Part shown: positions 44,435-52,206 of the stretch, piece after piece
Numbering within the stretch: position 1 is the first letter of the stretch
Layout: each line of letters begins with the position of its first letter
Assembly (NCBI RefSeq): GCF_900010725.2
Contig: NZ_LR734877.1
Span: forward strand, 317,412-381,411
Direction: 5' to 3'
Source: Planktothrix serta PCC 8927
Lineage (GTDB): Bacteria; Cyanobacteriota; Cyanobacteriia; Cyanobacteriales; Microcoleaceae
Length of the DNA: 64,000 nt
Notes under the pieces: generated by a model
Seen by the model: only the letters and a program-made list of their open reading frames with translations
The model's database searches: none
Told to the model about the DNA's origin: nothing
Program-made: the position numbers and the translations under genes

Positions 44435-44689
44435 ATGAACTTAGTCACCTTAAATCAATCAGGATTTATTGAAATTCCCGAAATTATTAGACAACAATTA
44501 GGTTTAGATAACGACTCAAAACTATCTTTAGAAATTCAAGATGGAAAAATAATCTTAAACCCGATTAAAGAAGAAGCATTACTTTACTATGAAGGTCATG
44601 TATTAGTTTCTGATGCAGAACTATTAACCGATGCTAATACAGTAATTGAAGAACTTAGAAATGAAAGAAGAAATCAATTAATATCATAG
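44435..44689 (+). CDS. AbrB/MazE-type antitoxin, toxin partner broken
   Basis: An 84-residue SpoVT/AbrB swapped-hairpin protein: VTLNQSGFIEIPEIIRQQLGLDNDSKLSLEIQDGKIIL, then a C-terminal toxin-binding tail (VIEELRNERRNQL). Five bases after it lies the C-terminal fragment of a PIN toxin (44695-44850). A 126-base segment covering its promoter and first 22 codons is duplicated at 46202-46327. Confidence 0.85.
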   Translation: MNLVTLNQSGFIEIPEIIRQQLGLDNDSKLSLEIQDGKIILNPIKEEALLYYEGHVLVSDAELLTDANTVIEELRNERRNQLIS

Positions 44690-44694
44690 AAAAT

Positions 44695-44850
44695 ATGGTG
44701 AATTTAGGGTTGACTGGTGGAGCAATTTATGATAATTTAATCGCTCATGCAGCCATGAAAAAGGAAATTGATAAAATATTAACCCTTAATCCTAAACATT
44801 TTATTCGTCTGGGCGATCGCATTGCTGAATTAGTAGAAGTTCCTTCATAG
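44695..44850 (+). pseudogene. C-terminal remnant of a PIN toxin
   Basis: A 51-codon frame reading LGLTGGAIYDNLIAHAAMKK, then ILTLNPKHFIRLGDRI and a stop, which is the ending of PIN toxins paired with AbrB antitoxins. The N-terminal catalytic part is missing, so it is inactive. It directly follows the intact antitoxin. Confidence 0.82.
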
Positions 44851-44917
44851 TGCGATCGCTTTTGCTATTTTGTGCTAACATTAAATTTAATGCAAATTTA
44901 GTGCAAAGTCCCCAACC

Positions 44918-45208
44918 ATGATTAATCTAAATCGAGATATTCAATCCCTCTCAACCTTTAAACGGAATACAAATGAAATGATTACCCAGATGAAAGAAAC
45001 AGGTAATCCTATCGTTTTAACTGTTAATGGGAAAGCCGAATTAGTAGTACAAGATGCTGGATCTTATCAAAAATTACTAGATTTTATAGAGAAATTAGAA
45101 ACTATTATTGGGATTAAAAAAGGATTAGAAGATATAGCAACAGGTGACACACAACCCCTAAATCAATTCATCGAAGAAATGCAGCATAAACATGGAATTT
45201 CAAGTTAA
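44918..45208 (+). CDS. Phd/YefM antitoxin, toxin partner truncated
   Basis: A 96-residue antitoxin: DIQSLSTFKRNTNEMITQMKETGNPIVLTVNGKAELVVQDAGSYQKL (in parts) is the Phd/YefM DNA-binding domain, with a C-terminal tail IEEMQHKHGISS. The ParE/RelE-type toxin overlapping its end by 17 bases stops after 27 codons. Confidence 0.9.
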   Translation: MINLNRDIQSLSTFKRNTNEMITQMKETGNPIVLTVNGKAELVVQDAGSYQKLLDFIEKLETIIGIKKGLEDIATGDTQPLNQFIEEMQHKHGISS

Positions 45209-45275
45209 ATTAACCCAGAATGCTAAACTAGAAATAGAATCTACAATTACTTTTAATCCCCTTGATTTGGAATAA
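45192..45275 (+). pseudogene. Truncated ParE/RelE-type toxin
   Basis: MEFQVKLTQNAKLEIESTI matches the first strand and helix of ParE/RelE toxins, then diverges into FNPLDLE and a stop. The catalytic C-terminus is gone. It overlaps the antitoxin end as an intact operon would. Confidence 0.78.
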
Positions 45276-45359
45276 AGTTTTTAATGCGATCGCTTTTTAG
45301 GGTGTAAGGGAGTTAGGAGTGCGATCGCTAATATAACACCTTCAACAAAACTTAACTTA

Positions 45360-45761
45360 TCACTCTACCCAATTCTCTAAACTTAAACCATCAACTCTCA
45401 ATAAATCACTATCATTAGAAACCAGAATTAAACCTTTAACAATAGCAGTAGCAGCAATTAAAATATCTTCAGTTTGTATCGGTAATCCTCTTAACCTTAA
45501 ATTAGCATGAATTTCGGCTGCTTTCTCTAAAATTGCTAAATCATCTAATAAAATAATTTGATAATCTTGGCAAAATTCATTAAATCTCTCTAGTTGTTTA
45601 GTTGCTTTTACTGCAAATAATCCTCTTTTAATTTCAAAATAAGTAATGCAACTGATACAGAGTAATTCTTTTTGAGATTCTAATTGTTTGAGCTTTTCCT
45701 TAACTTTAAGATTATTTTTCAGGGATAAGGAAACAATATTAGTATCTAATAAATAACTCAT
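45360..45761 (-). CDS. PIN toxin, VapC type, intact
   Basis: A 133-residue VapC-like RNase: YLLDTNIVSLSL with the first Asp, CISCITYFEIKRGL with the Glu, LPIQTEDILIAATAIVKGLILVSND with the two C-terminal Asp, and the closing LSLENW. All acidic residues are present. It is 6 bases downstream of its presumed antitoxin and is the only complete toxin in the 40.8-46.6 kb block. Confidence 0.92.
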   Translation of the reverse strand: MSYLLDTNIVSLSLKNNLKVKEKLKQLESQKELLCISCITYFEIKRGLFAVKATKQLERFNEFCQDYQIILLDDLAILEKAAEIHANLRLRGLPIQTEDILIAATAIVKGLILVSNDSDLLRVDGLSLENWVE

Positions 45762-45767
45762 ACTGAT

Positions 45768-46064
45768 TTATTTTCGTTTAATTACTTCATCAAAAATAGC
45801 CATTTGTTCAGGTGTTAATTCATTCAAAGTTCCCGCCACTGCTTCTGTCACCATAATCAGACTACAATGTTTCTTTAATTCCTGATCTGACATCGTGTTA
45901 AATTTTTCAAAAGGTAAGTTTTCTTGAAAGAGTTTAAATAACTCTTCAATCATTTCTGACTGATTCAGTTCTTCTTTAAATAAAGGGCGTTCTTCCATTA
46001 AAATCGAAACAACTTGCTCAATTCTTTTCATCATGGACTCTTGTCTAATATCAGTTGATAACAT
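45768..46064 (-). CDS. Putative antitoxin partner of VapC
   Basis: A 98-residue, largely helical acidic protein (MKRIEQVVSILMEERPLFKEEL; LTPEQMAIFDEVIKRK). A GGAGG site lies 8 bases upstream of the ATG. I do not recognise a DNA-binding fold, so the antitoxin role rests on its position right before the PIN gene. Confidence 0.72.
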   Translation of the reverse strand: MLSTDIRQESMMKRIEQVVSILMEERPLFKEELNQSEMIEELFKLFQENLPFEKFNTMSDQELKKHCSLIMVTEAVAGTLNELTPEQMAIFDEVIKRK

Positions 46065-46201
46065 ATTGATTGCCTCCGTTCAAATACAATTATATAACCA
46101 TTCTAATCTTAGCATATTACAGAAATCTTGCCCGATGATGTCCAAAGATATCCTTTTGTTGGCGTAAGGGGTTTAGGAGAATTTGGGATATAGGGTGTAA
46201 A

Positions 46202-46327
46202 GGAGTTAGGAGTGCGATCGCTGCTATAATATACACAGGTAACTTTAGGTTAGGAAAAAATTATGAACTTAGTCACCTTAAATCAATCAGGATTTATTGA
46301 AATTCCTGAAATTATTAGACAACAATT
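46202..46327 (+). repeat. Duplicated promoter and 5' end of the AbrB antitoxin gene
   Basis: Nearly identical to 44374-44499 (GGAGTTAGGAGTGCGATCGC through ACAACAATT), with about three changes. Part of the same upstream unit (GGGAGTTAGGAGTGCGATCG) also appears near 45308. Confidence 0.85.
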
Positions 46328-46385
46328 TAAAAATCAAGAAGCCCAACAAGTGTGGTCAGGAAAGTTACCCGCTTTCCAATGTTGA
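46263..46385 (+). pseudogene. Truncated AbrB antitoxin copy
   Basis: The first 21 codons equal those of the 44435 gene (VTLNQSGFIEIPEIIRQQ), then the frame crosses into the 3' end of the opposite-strand gene 46334-46573 and stops. Probably non-functional. Confidence 0.8.
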
Positions 46386-46573
46386 CGTAACTTAACCTCT
46401 GCTCTAACTAAAAGATGTTGATAATTTTCACTATTAATAGGTTCAATTTCTTGAATTGTTCCCTGATGTTTATCAAGATGAATCTTTCCTAAATGTTCAG
46501 AGTCACTTCCAAAATTATAAGTAACACCTTGCTCATCTTCGTTGACTTTAATTAACATTACATAAAAAGCCAT
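46334..46573 (-). CDS. Small conserved-looking protein, unknown
   Basis: A 79-residue protein, MAFYVMLIKVNEDEQGVTYNF at the start and VRAEVKLRQHWKAGNFPDHTCWAS at the end. The mix of strands and one helix resembles small immunity or regulatory proteins but I recognise no family. An AGGAAGG site precedes the ATG. Its 3' end is the breakpoint of the duplicated AbrB segment. Confidence 0.65.
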   Translation of the reverse strand: MAFYVMLIKVNEDEQGVTYNFGSDSEHLGKIHLDKHQGTIQEIEPINSENYQHLLVRAEVKLRQHWKAGNFPDHTCWAS

Positions 46574-46726
46574 AAAACCTTCCTCTAAATAAAGTTTAAA
46601 TTGATACTATACTCATCAAGGAGTCCATGTTCTCCCTGACTTAATAGTAATTTGACCTTGACTTGACAATTTAGTAATTTCCATTGAAATAATATTTACA
46701 TACTTTTTCTTATCTTAAGTTTAACA

Positions 46727-46752
46727 TAGAGACGCGCCGGGGCACGTCTCTA
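46727..46752. repeat. GTAGAGACG-family inverted repeat
   Basis: TAGAGACG, a GC-rich centre, then CGTCTCTA. It lies downstream of the peptidoglycan-binding gene, possibly as its terminator. Confidence 0.65.
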
Positions 46753-46772
46753 CAATAATGTTTGATTTTGGT

Positions 46773-47573
46773 TTAATTTGTGAACCCATCTAAATTGAAA
46801 ACTTCTTCGTCAGAATTACTCCCTAAATCCCGATTTTCCTGTTCAGATAAATTAGAATTTTCTTCGGGAGAAATCGCCTTTTCTTCCGTCAAATTAGCAG
46901 GGGTTTCTTGAAGCAATGAACTTCCATTTAAAGCTGTCCAAGTCGCTTCATTAACTCGGTTACTCGTTTCTAACCCTTGCGCGGTTTGGAATTCATGCAA
47001 CGCTGAGAGGGTGCGAGAACCCAAAATCCCATCAATGGGGCCAGGATTATACCCTTTCGCCTCTAAACGTGCTTGTAGGACGCGGACATCGCTTCCCCGT
47101 GAACCTTTCGCTAAAATGCTATCCTGTTTAACGGGATTCGCAATTTGAGGATCGGCCGATAACGCCTGCCAAGTGTTGCGGTCTACAGCCCCCGTCACTT
47201 CTAATCCTTTAGCCTCCTGAAAAGCCCGAACCGAAGAGGTTGTCCGAGGGCCAAAAACACTGTCAATTTTCCCCGGACTAAAGCCATGCGCTTTTAAGCG
47301 TTGTTGTAACCCCGTTACTTGGGAGCCTTCGGTTCCCTGGGATAACACCCGTTCCCGTCGGCGAGACGGTTGAGGCTGAACTTGATAGAATGGCTCAGAA
47401 AAGAGTTCCCGTGTGGCATTTTCTGTGCCAGTAAAGCTGGAGGTTAACCCAGAATTGCTGCCTTCGGCCAATGATTCTGTTAGTCCTGAACCCGACGTCG
47501 CTAATGCTACGGGAGCAAAGACAGGAAGAACCAAAGAAAACAAGCCAGCAATAATAGCAGTTCTGATACCCAT
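46773..47573 (-). CDS. Secreted protein with two peptidoglycan-binding domains
   Basis: A 266-residue protein. Signal peptide MGIRTAIIAGLFSLVLPVFA up to ALA. Two PG_binding_1 domains follow: about 90-150 (GSQVTGLQQRLKAHGFSPGK; FGPRTTSSVRAFQEAKGLEV) and 160-225 (GSDVRVLQARLEAKGYNPGP; LGSRTLSALHEFQTAQGLET). The tail is acidic and disordered. No catalytic domain, so it may tether or sense the wall. I use ATG 47573; the longer frame would need a TTG. Confidence 0.9.
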   Translation of the reverse strand: MGIRTAIIAGLFSLVLPVFAPVALATSGSGLTESLAEGSNSGLTSSFTGTENATRELFSEPFYQVQPQPSRRRERVLSQGTEGSQVTGLQQRLKAHGFSPGKIDSVFGPRTTSSVRAFQEAKGLEVTGAVDRNTWQALSADPQIANPVKQDSILAKGSRGSDVRVLQARLEAKGYNPGPIDGILGSRTLSALHEFQTAQGLETSNRVNEATWTALNGSSLLQETPANLTEEKAISPEENSNLSEQENRDLGSNSDEEVFNLDGFTN

Positions 47574-47718
47574 GACCTTTACCCTATTTTTGTAAAGTTT
47601 GACTGTATTCAATTTAAGTTTCTTGATTGAATCTTAGCATCAGGAGGCAGATAGAAAAAGAGGAAGCACCTGAGAGGGAGAGATAAAAAAGTAATTAACA
47701 CCCCGAAACCCGAAACCC

Positions 47719-47757
47719 TAAAAAATTAACCCTCCTGATCATTCAAAAGGGTTAATT
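47719..47757 (-). terminator. Intrinsic terminator of rpe
   Basis: On the minus strand AATTAACCCT pairs with AGGGTTAATT across a 14-base loop, followed by a T run, 27 bases after the rpe stop. Confidence 0.8.
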
Positions 47758-47784
47758 ATGTAAAAACATTCAATCTCATCAAGA

Positions 47785-48486
47785 TTAGACAGTTGCTAAC
47801 TCAGGGCTAGGGCGTTTGCTATTACGAATTCCTTCAATTGCGGTCGCATAATCTGGCGCATTGAAGACCGCAGAACCTGCAACAATCGCGTTAGCACCCG
47901 CTTCTAACACTTGCCAAGTATTATCTCCTTTCAAACCGCCATCGACTTCAATCCAGGGATTTAAACCCCGTTCATCGCACATTTGGCGTAAGGAACGAAT
48001 TTTGGGCAGAATTCCCGGAATAAACTTCTGACCGCCAAAACCGGGGTTAACACTCATGATTAACACCAAGTCACAAAGCTCTAACACATATTCAATTAAT
48101 TCTAAGGGAGTAGAAGGATTCAAAACCACACCCGCTTGTTTACCCAACTCCCGAATTTGGCCAAGAGTTCGATGTAAGTGGGGAGAAGCGTTGTGTTCAG
48201 CATGAACTGAAATAATATCAGCACCAGCTTTGGCAAAACCCTCGACATATTTTTCCGGTTCCACAATCATTAAGTGGACATCCAGAGGTTTTTGCGTCAC
48301 CGGACGAATGGCTTCCACAATTAATGGCCCAATCGTAATATTGGGAACGAAGCGACCATCCATTACATCAACATGAATCCAATCAGCACCCGCTTCATCC
48401 ACGGCTCGAATTTCTTCACCCAGACGACTAAAATCGGCTGATAATATAGAAGGAGCAATAACAATCGGTTTTTGGGTTGTGGTCAT
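47785..48486 (-). CDS. rpe: Ribulose-phosphate 3-epimerase
   Basis: Interconverts ribulose-5-phosphate and xylulose-5-phosphate in the Calvin and pentose phosphate cycles. The 233-residue TIM barrel shows [64 protein letters not shown] and IEVDGGLK, all catalytic and metal residues present. ATG 48486 ([15 protein letters not shown]) is preferred to an upstream start. A clear terminator follows. Confidence 0.97.
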   Translation of the reverse strand: MTTTQKPIVIAPSILSADFSRLGEEIRAVDEAGADWIHVDVMDGRFVPNITIGPLIVEAIRPVTQKPLDVHLMIVEPEKYVEGFAKAGADIISVHAEHNASPHLHRTLGQIRELGKQAGVVLNPSTPLELIEYVLELCDLVLIMSVNPGFGGQKFIPGILPKIRSLRQMCDERGLNPWIEVDGGLKGDNTWQVLEAGANAIVAGSAVFNAPDYATAIEGIRNSKRPSPELATV

Positions 48487-48625
48487 TGGGGAATCTGTTC
48501 TCCTGCATCTCAAGTTGTAACCAGTGTATCAGAATCGGGGTGTCGGGTGTTGGGTATTGGGTTTCGGGTATTGAGTCTTTCGGAAATATTTTATTTTTTT
48601 CTGCTTACCTTCTTTATTTTTCACT

Positions 48626-49000
48626 ATGAAAACGCATGACCTCTACGAGAATCCTGAACAAGAACGTTTACAGTTGTTTGTGTATTTAATTCCCATCTTG
48701 GGTTTTTTCCCCGCATTGTGGACATTATATCGACACGAAGGCACACGACAACAACAAGCAGTGAGTCGATTAGTAATTGTATTAGCGTTCAGTTGGTTAA
48801 CAGGACTGCTATTGTTAGAAATTGGCTATCAAAGTGCGGAATCGTTCACCTTACTGATGTTATTAACCAGTAGTCTCTTGACAACCAGCTATTTTATTGT
48901 CAGTTTAGGGTTAATGATTCGAGTGTGGAAACGTCAACCGATTTGGCTGCCGGGACTCAGCCGAATTGCTGAACAAGGATTAGGCAAACATCTGCCATAA
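48626..49000 (+). CDS. Three-helix membrane protein, unknown
   Basis: A 124-residue protein with membrane segments near 18-34 (FVYLIPILGFFPALWTL), 48-66 (RLVIVLAFSWLTGLLLLEI) and 75-98 (TLLMLLTSSLLTTSYFIVSLG in part), and a basic tail. It lies 73 bases ahead of the LCP gene in the same direction. No function is known to me; an association with cell-wall glycopolymer work is a guess from position. Confidence 0.75.
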   Translation: MKTHDLYENPEQERLQLFVYLIPILGFFPALWTLYRHEGTRQQQAVSRLVIVLAFSWLTGLLLLEIGYQSAESFTLLMLLTSSLLTTSYFIVSLGLMIRVWKRQPIWLPGLSRIAEQGLGKHLP

Positions 49001-49073
49001 TAAGTTGGTTCTAAAAGAATTCTTTCTTTTGGTGGAAGTCGGTTATTTCTAATTTAGATTATTTATTGAGTGT

Positions 49074-50528
49074 GTGAGGAAGTCCGTGTCAGTACCAAGA
49101 TATCAGAGTCAAAAGCCATTGCCAAAACTGTCAAAACCTAGCCTGAGAAAATTAGCTCAATCTAGTCCGGGTCGATGGCTGGGATTAGGTTTGGGTCTCG
49201 CTGGAGTCGCCATGATTTCAGCCACCGCCGGAGCTTTATTAGCGGTGTCTCTATCCACAACCCCCCTATTACAGCAAAAGTTAACCCCAGAAGAAGCGGC
49301 GGTTTTTTCTAAAAGTCAAATGGCAACTACTAATATGAAGTTGCCAGAACTAACCCGTCCGGTGAATATTCTGGTGATGGGGGTGAAGGTTTTAACCTCA
49401 GATTTGGAAGATGAAACTCACCCGCAATTGGGATACCATGCGTTGGTCGATTCCTTTAAAGGGTTATCGGATACAATGCTATTAATTCGCTTTGATCCGG
49501 CTAACAACAAGTTAAAAGTTTTATCAATTCCTCGTGATACTCGCACCTATGTAGAAAATCGGGGAATGACTAAAATTAATGATGCTAACTATTATGGCGG
49601 CCCTGCCTTAAGTGCAAAAGCCACCAGTGAATTATTAGGAGGTGTGGGAATAGACCGTTATGTACGAGTCAATGTTCAAGGGGTAGAAAAATTAATTGAT
49701 GCTATGGGAGGCGTTAGTATTTACGTTCCCAAGGATATGAAGTATCAAGATGATAGTCAGCATCTCTATATTAATTTAAAACAAGGGGAACAACACTTAA
49801 CTGGAGCGCAAGCGTTACAATTTTTACGATTTCGTTATGATGCCCTAGGAGATATTGGACGGGTACAACGTCAACAAATGTTAATTCGAGCCTTTATGGA
49901 ACAGGCGTTAGATGTGAGTACCATTTCTAAATTGCCTCAAGTTGTATCGATTATTCAATCTCATATTGATACGAATTTAAGCTTGGAAGAATTAGTCGCG
50001 TTAGTAAATTTTGCGGCGGGTATTCAGCGCGAAAATGTCGAAATGCTCATGGTTCCGGGCGAATTTAGTGACCCGAAAGAATATCGAGCCAGCTATTGGT
50101 TGCCGGATGCAACCCGCTTAGAAAATCTAGTTTCTCAACATTTTGATTTTGGTCAGGATGTTTGGAAATTTGATAATATTGACCCCAAAGATTTAAGAAT
50201 TGCGCTTCAAGATAGTAATGATAATTCGGACGCAATTGATCGATTAGTCGGGAATTTGAATGATGGAGGATTCTGGAATGTAAAAATTTCTAAACCTTGG
50301 ACAGAACCCTTGAAAGAAACTAAAATTGTGGCTCAGGATGGGGATATTAAAAGTGCAGAAGCATTACAAAGATCATTGGGTTTTGGTAAAGTTGTTGTGG
50401 AAAGTACGGGTTATTTAGAATCTGATATTACAATTCAAGTTGGGAAAGATTGGTTAGAAAAATACAATCAACCGACTCCTTCTAACGTCCCCGTTACTGA
50501 ATCAACGCCTAATTCCAACAAACAATAA
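49074..50528 (+). CDS. LytR-CpsA-Psr (LCP) family cell-wall ligase
   Basis: A 484-residue protein with a GTG start. One membrane helix (about 37-62) precedes an extracytoplasmic LCP domain (about 85-270): GLSDTMLLIRFDPANNKLKVLSIPRDTRTYV (in parts), KINDANYYGG, ALQFLRFRYDALGDIGRVQRQQ. Its Arg/Asp residues bind the polyprenyl pyrophosphate. A LytR_C domain (about 385-470) ends it. LCP enzymes attach glycopolymers to peptidoglycan or outer structures. Confidence 0.94.
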   Translation: MRKSVSVPRYQSQKPLPKLSKPSLRKLAQSSPGRWLGLGLGLAGVAMISATAGALLAVSLSTTPLLQQKLTPEEAAVFSKSQMATTNMKLPELTRPVNILVMGVKVLTSDLEDETHPQLGYHALVDSFKGLSDTMLLIRFDPANNKLKVLSIPRDTRTYVENRGMTKINDANYYGGPALSAKATSELLGGVGIDRYVRVNVQGVEKLIDAMGGVSIYVPKDMKYQDDSQHLYINLKQGEQHLTGAQALQFLRFRYDALGDIGRVQRQQMLIRAFMEQALDVSTISKLPQVVSIIQSHIDTNLSLEELVALVNFAAGIQRENVEMLMVPGEFSDPKEYRASYWLPDATRLENLVSQHFDFGQDVWKFDNIDPKDLRIALQDSNDNSDAIDRLVGNLNDGGFWNVKISKPWTEPLKETKIVAQDGDIKSAEALQRSLGFGKVVVESTGYLESDITIQVGKDWLEKYNQPTPSNVPVTESTPNSNKQ

Positions 50529-50594
50529 ATTCCCCCAGTAGGGGCGGGTTTGATACAATCTATAGCAATCACTCCCATTTACCTAAACCTGCCC

Positions 50595-50620
50595 CTATCT
50601 CTATCTCTATCTCTATCTCT
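50595..50620. repeat. CTATCT hexamer array
   Basis: Four tandem CTATCT units between the LCP and GHL10 genes. No other feature is seen between 50529 and 50737. Confidence 0.7.
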
Positions 50621-50737
50621 GACTCTGACACGATTATAATTTTTCCAAAATTGGGTAAGCCCTTGACAAACTTCTCGGCGAGAGAGATAATATTTATAGG
50701 GGGTCATTCGTCTATACTCTTGACTATTTAATCAATT

Positions 50738-52003
50738 CTACCCTCCAGTATCAATAAGTCTCTCTATAATGGGGCGAATAACAGAAGTAGGAAATAAAAT
50801 TTGTAATTTCCGTTGACGTTCTTGTTCCGATTCTTCTGACCATTTCCATAAACTTTCATAAAAAAAGAAAGACACCCCTGCAAAGTTTCGCTGGCGGATT
50901 TCTGCGATTTGTTGTTCTATAATTTCTAGGGAAGTTGGACGATTTTTTAACCCGCTTAAAATTCCAATGGCTACAGGAATATGATCTTTAGCTAAAGTCA
51001 CTTCCGAACGTTCTAACTCCGTGATAAATCGATTCAAATCAGGACGATAAATTTGTAAAACCAGTTCTTCTATCCATCCTTTTCGTTCCCAAGTAAACCA
51101 ATCCTGTAAATAAGCAGGTAAGGAAAAATGTAAAGGATTTGGGGATAAAGAGACAATACAATTAGGGTTAATTGATTTAATCGTTTCAAAGGTTCTTTTC
51201 ATCAATTGATTAATTTTATCCGCCCTCCATCGCACCCAATAAGTCTCATAGAAATCTGAAGAAGGAGATTGTCCGTTATGTTCCTGTTGATATAATTTTA
51301 CGGTATAATCATCATAGCCAAATTCCGCAGGTAAGCCAAAATGATCATCAAATTGAATGCCATCAATATCATAATTTTTAACAATTTCGGCAATTAAATC
51401 TAAAATAAATTGTTGGACTTCAGGATGAAAAGGATTTAACCAAACCCGTTCTTCAACCCCTTCTTTTTTAATCAAGCTACCGTCTTGTTTCTGAGTTCTC
51501 CAATCAGGATGTTGTTGTGCTAATTTAGAATGAGCAGGTGCCATCAACCCAAATTCAAACCAAGGAATAACAGTGAAACCCTGTTGATGTCCTTGAGTCA
51601 CAACTTCTTGCAAAACATCTCTGTTTTTTAATCCGGGGTTAGGATCAATAGAGACTCCAAAAACCTGTTGAGCAACAGAACTCGGATAGAGAGTATAACC
51701 TCCTTGCCAAATAGTCGGATACAGGGTATTAAAATTCAGAGATTTTAAACGTTTTAATCCAGAGGTTAACTGCTGGGAAGAATATAAAACATCGCTATCA
51801 ATATTAGTCAACCAAACTCCACGAATTTCTGAGGAATTTGGTAAACTCTGACTCCACAATTGCTGAAAATTAATTAATAAAAAAATAGCAATGACTACAC
51901 CACAGAAAGCAAAATTTTTAATCCGTTTCAGATTGATAAAAGATTGAATATAACCTTTTAATCTTTTAAAAAATAGGTAAAAATAGAAATTTTCACGACT
52001 CAT
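50738..52003 (-). CDS. GHL10 (DUF187) glycosyl hydrolase-like protein
   Basis: A 421-residue protein with an N-terminal membrane anchor or signal (FAFCGVVIAIFLLINFQQLW). The body is the GHL10 TIM barrel: EIRGVWLTNIDSDVLYSS, LNFNTLYPTIWQGGYTLYPS, GFTVIPWFEFGLM, VWLNPFHPEVQQFILDLI, YDIDGIQFDDHFGLP with the presumed catalytic acidic residues. It probably cleaves wall or sheath polymer, though activity in this family is poorly defined. It differs from the other GHL10-like gene at 30945. Confidence 0.92.
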   Translation of the reverse strand: MSRENFYFYLFFKRLKGYIQSFINLKRIKNFAFCGVVIAIFLLINFQQLWSQSLPNSSEIRGVWLTNIDSDVLYSSQQLTSGLKRLKSLNFNTLYPTIWQGGYTLYPSSVAQQVFGVSIDPNPGLKNRDVLQEVVTQGHQQGFTVIPWFEFGLMAPAHSKLAQQHPDWRTQKQDGSLIKKEGVEERVWLNPFHPEVQQFILDLIAEIVKNYDIDGIQFDDHFGLPAEFGYDDYTVKLYQQEHNGQSPSSDFYETYWVRWRADKINQLMKRTFETIKSINPNCIVSLSPNPLHFSLPAYLQDWFTWERKGWIEELVLQIYRPDLNRFITELERSEVTLAKDHIPVAIGILSGLKNRPTSLEIIEQQIAEIRQRNFAGVSFFFYESLWKWSEESEQERQRKLQILFPTSVIRPIIERLIDTGG

Positions 52004-52206
52004 TGAGTTTAGCTAAAAAATAAAGGATTTTATCTCAATGCTATTTTGGAGCAATTGGGTTAAGATTGTTAGACAGAATTTGGTCAAAAGTCAGAGGTTC
52101 TGGCAGTAAGCACAATAGAAACTTTAGCAAAAAAATTTACAAGCCGTTAAAGTTATGAGATATATAAGGATCAAGTTAATCTTAAACAACAACTGAGGTC
52201 AATTCT

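Noticed and set aside
47574-47612. Longer start for the peptidoglycan-binding protein
   Set aside because: It would need a TTG codon; the ATG at 47573 gives a standard signal peptide and has an AAAGG just upstream.
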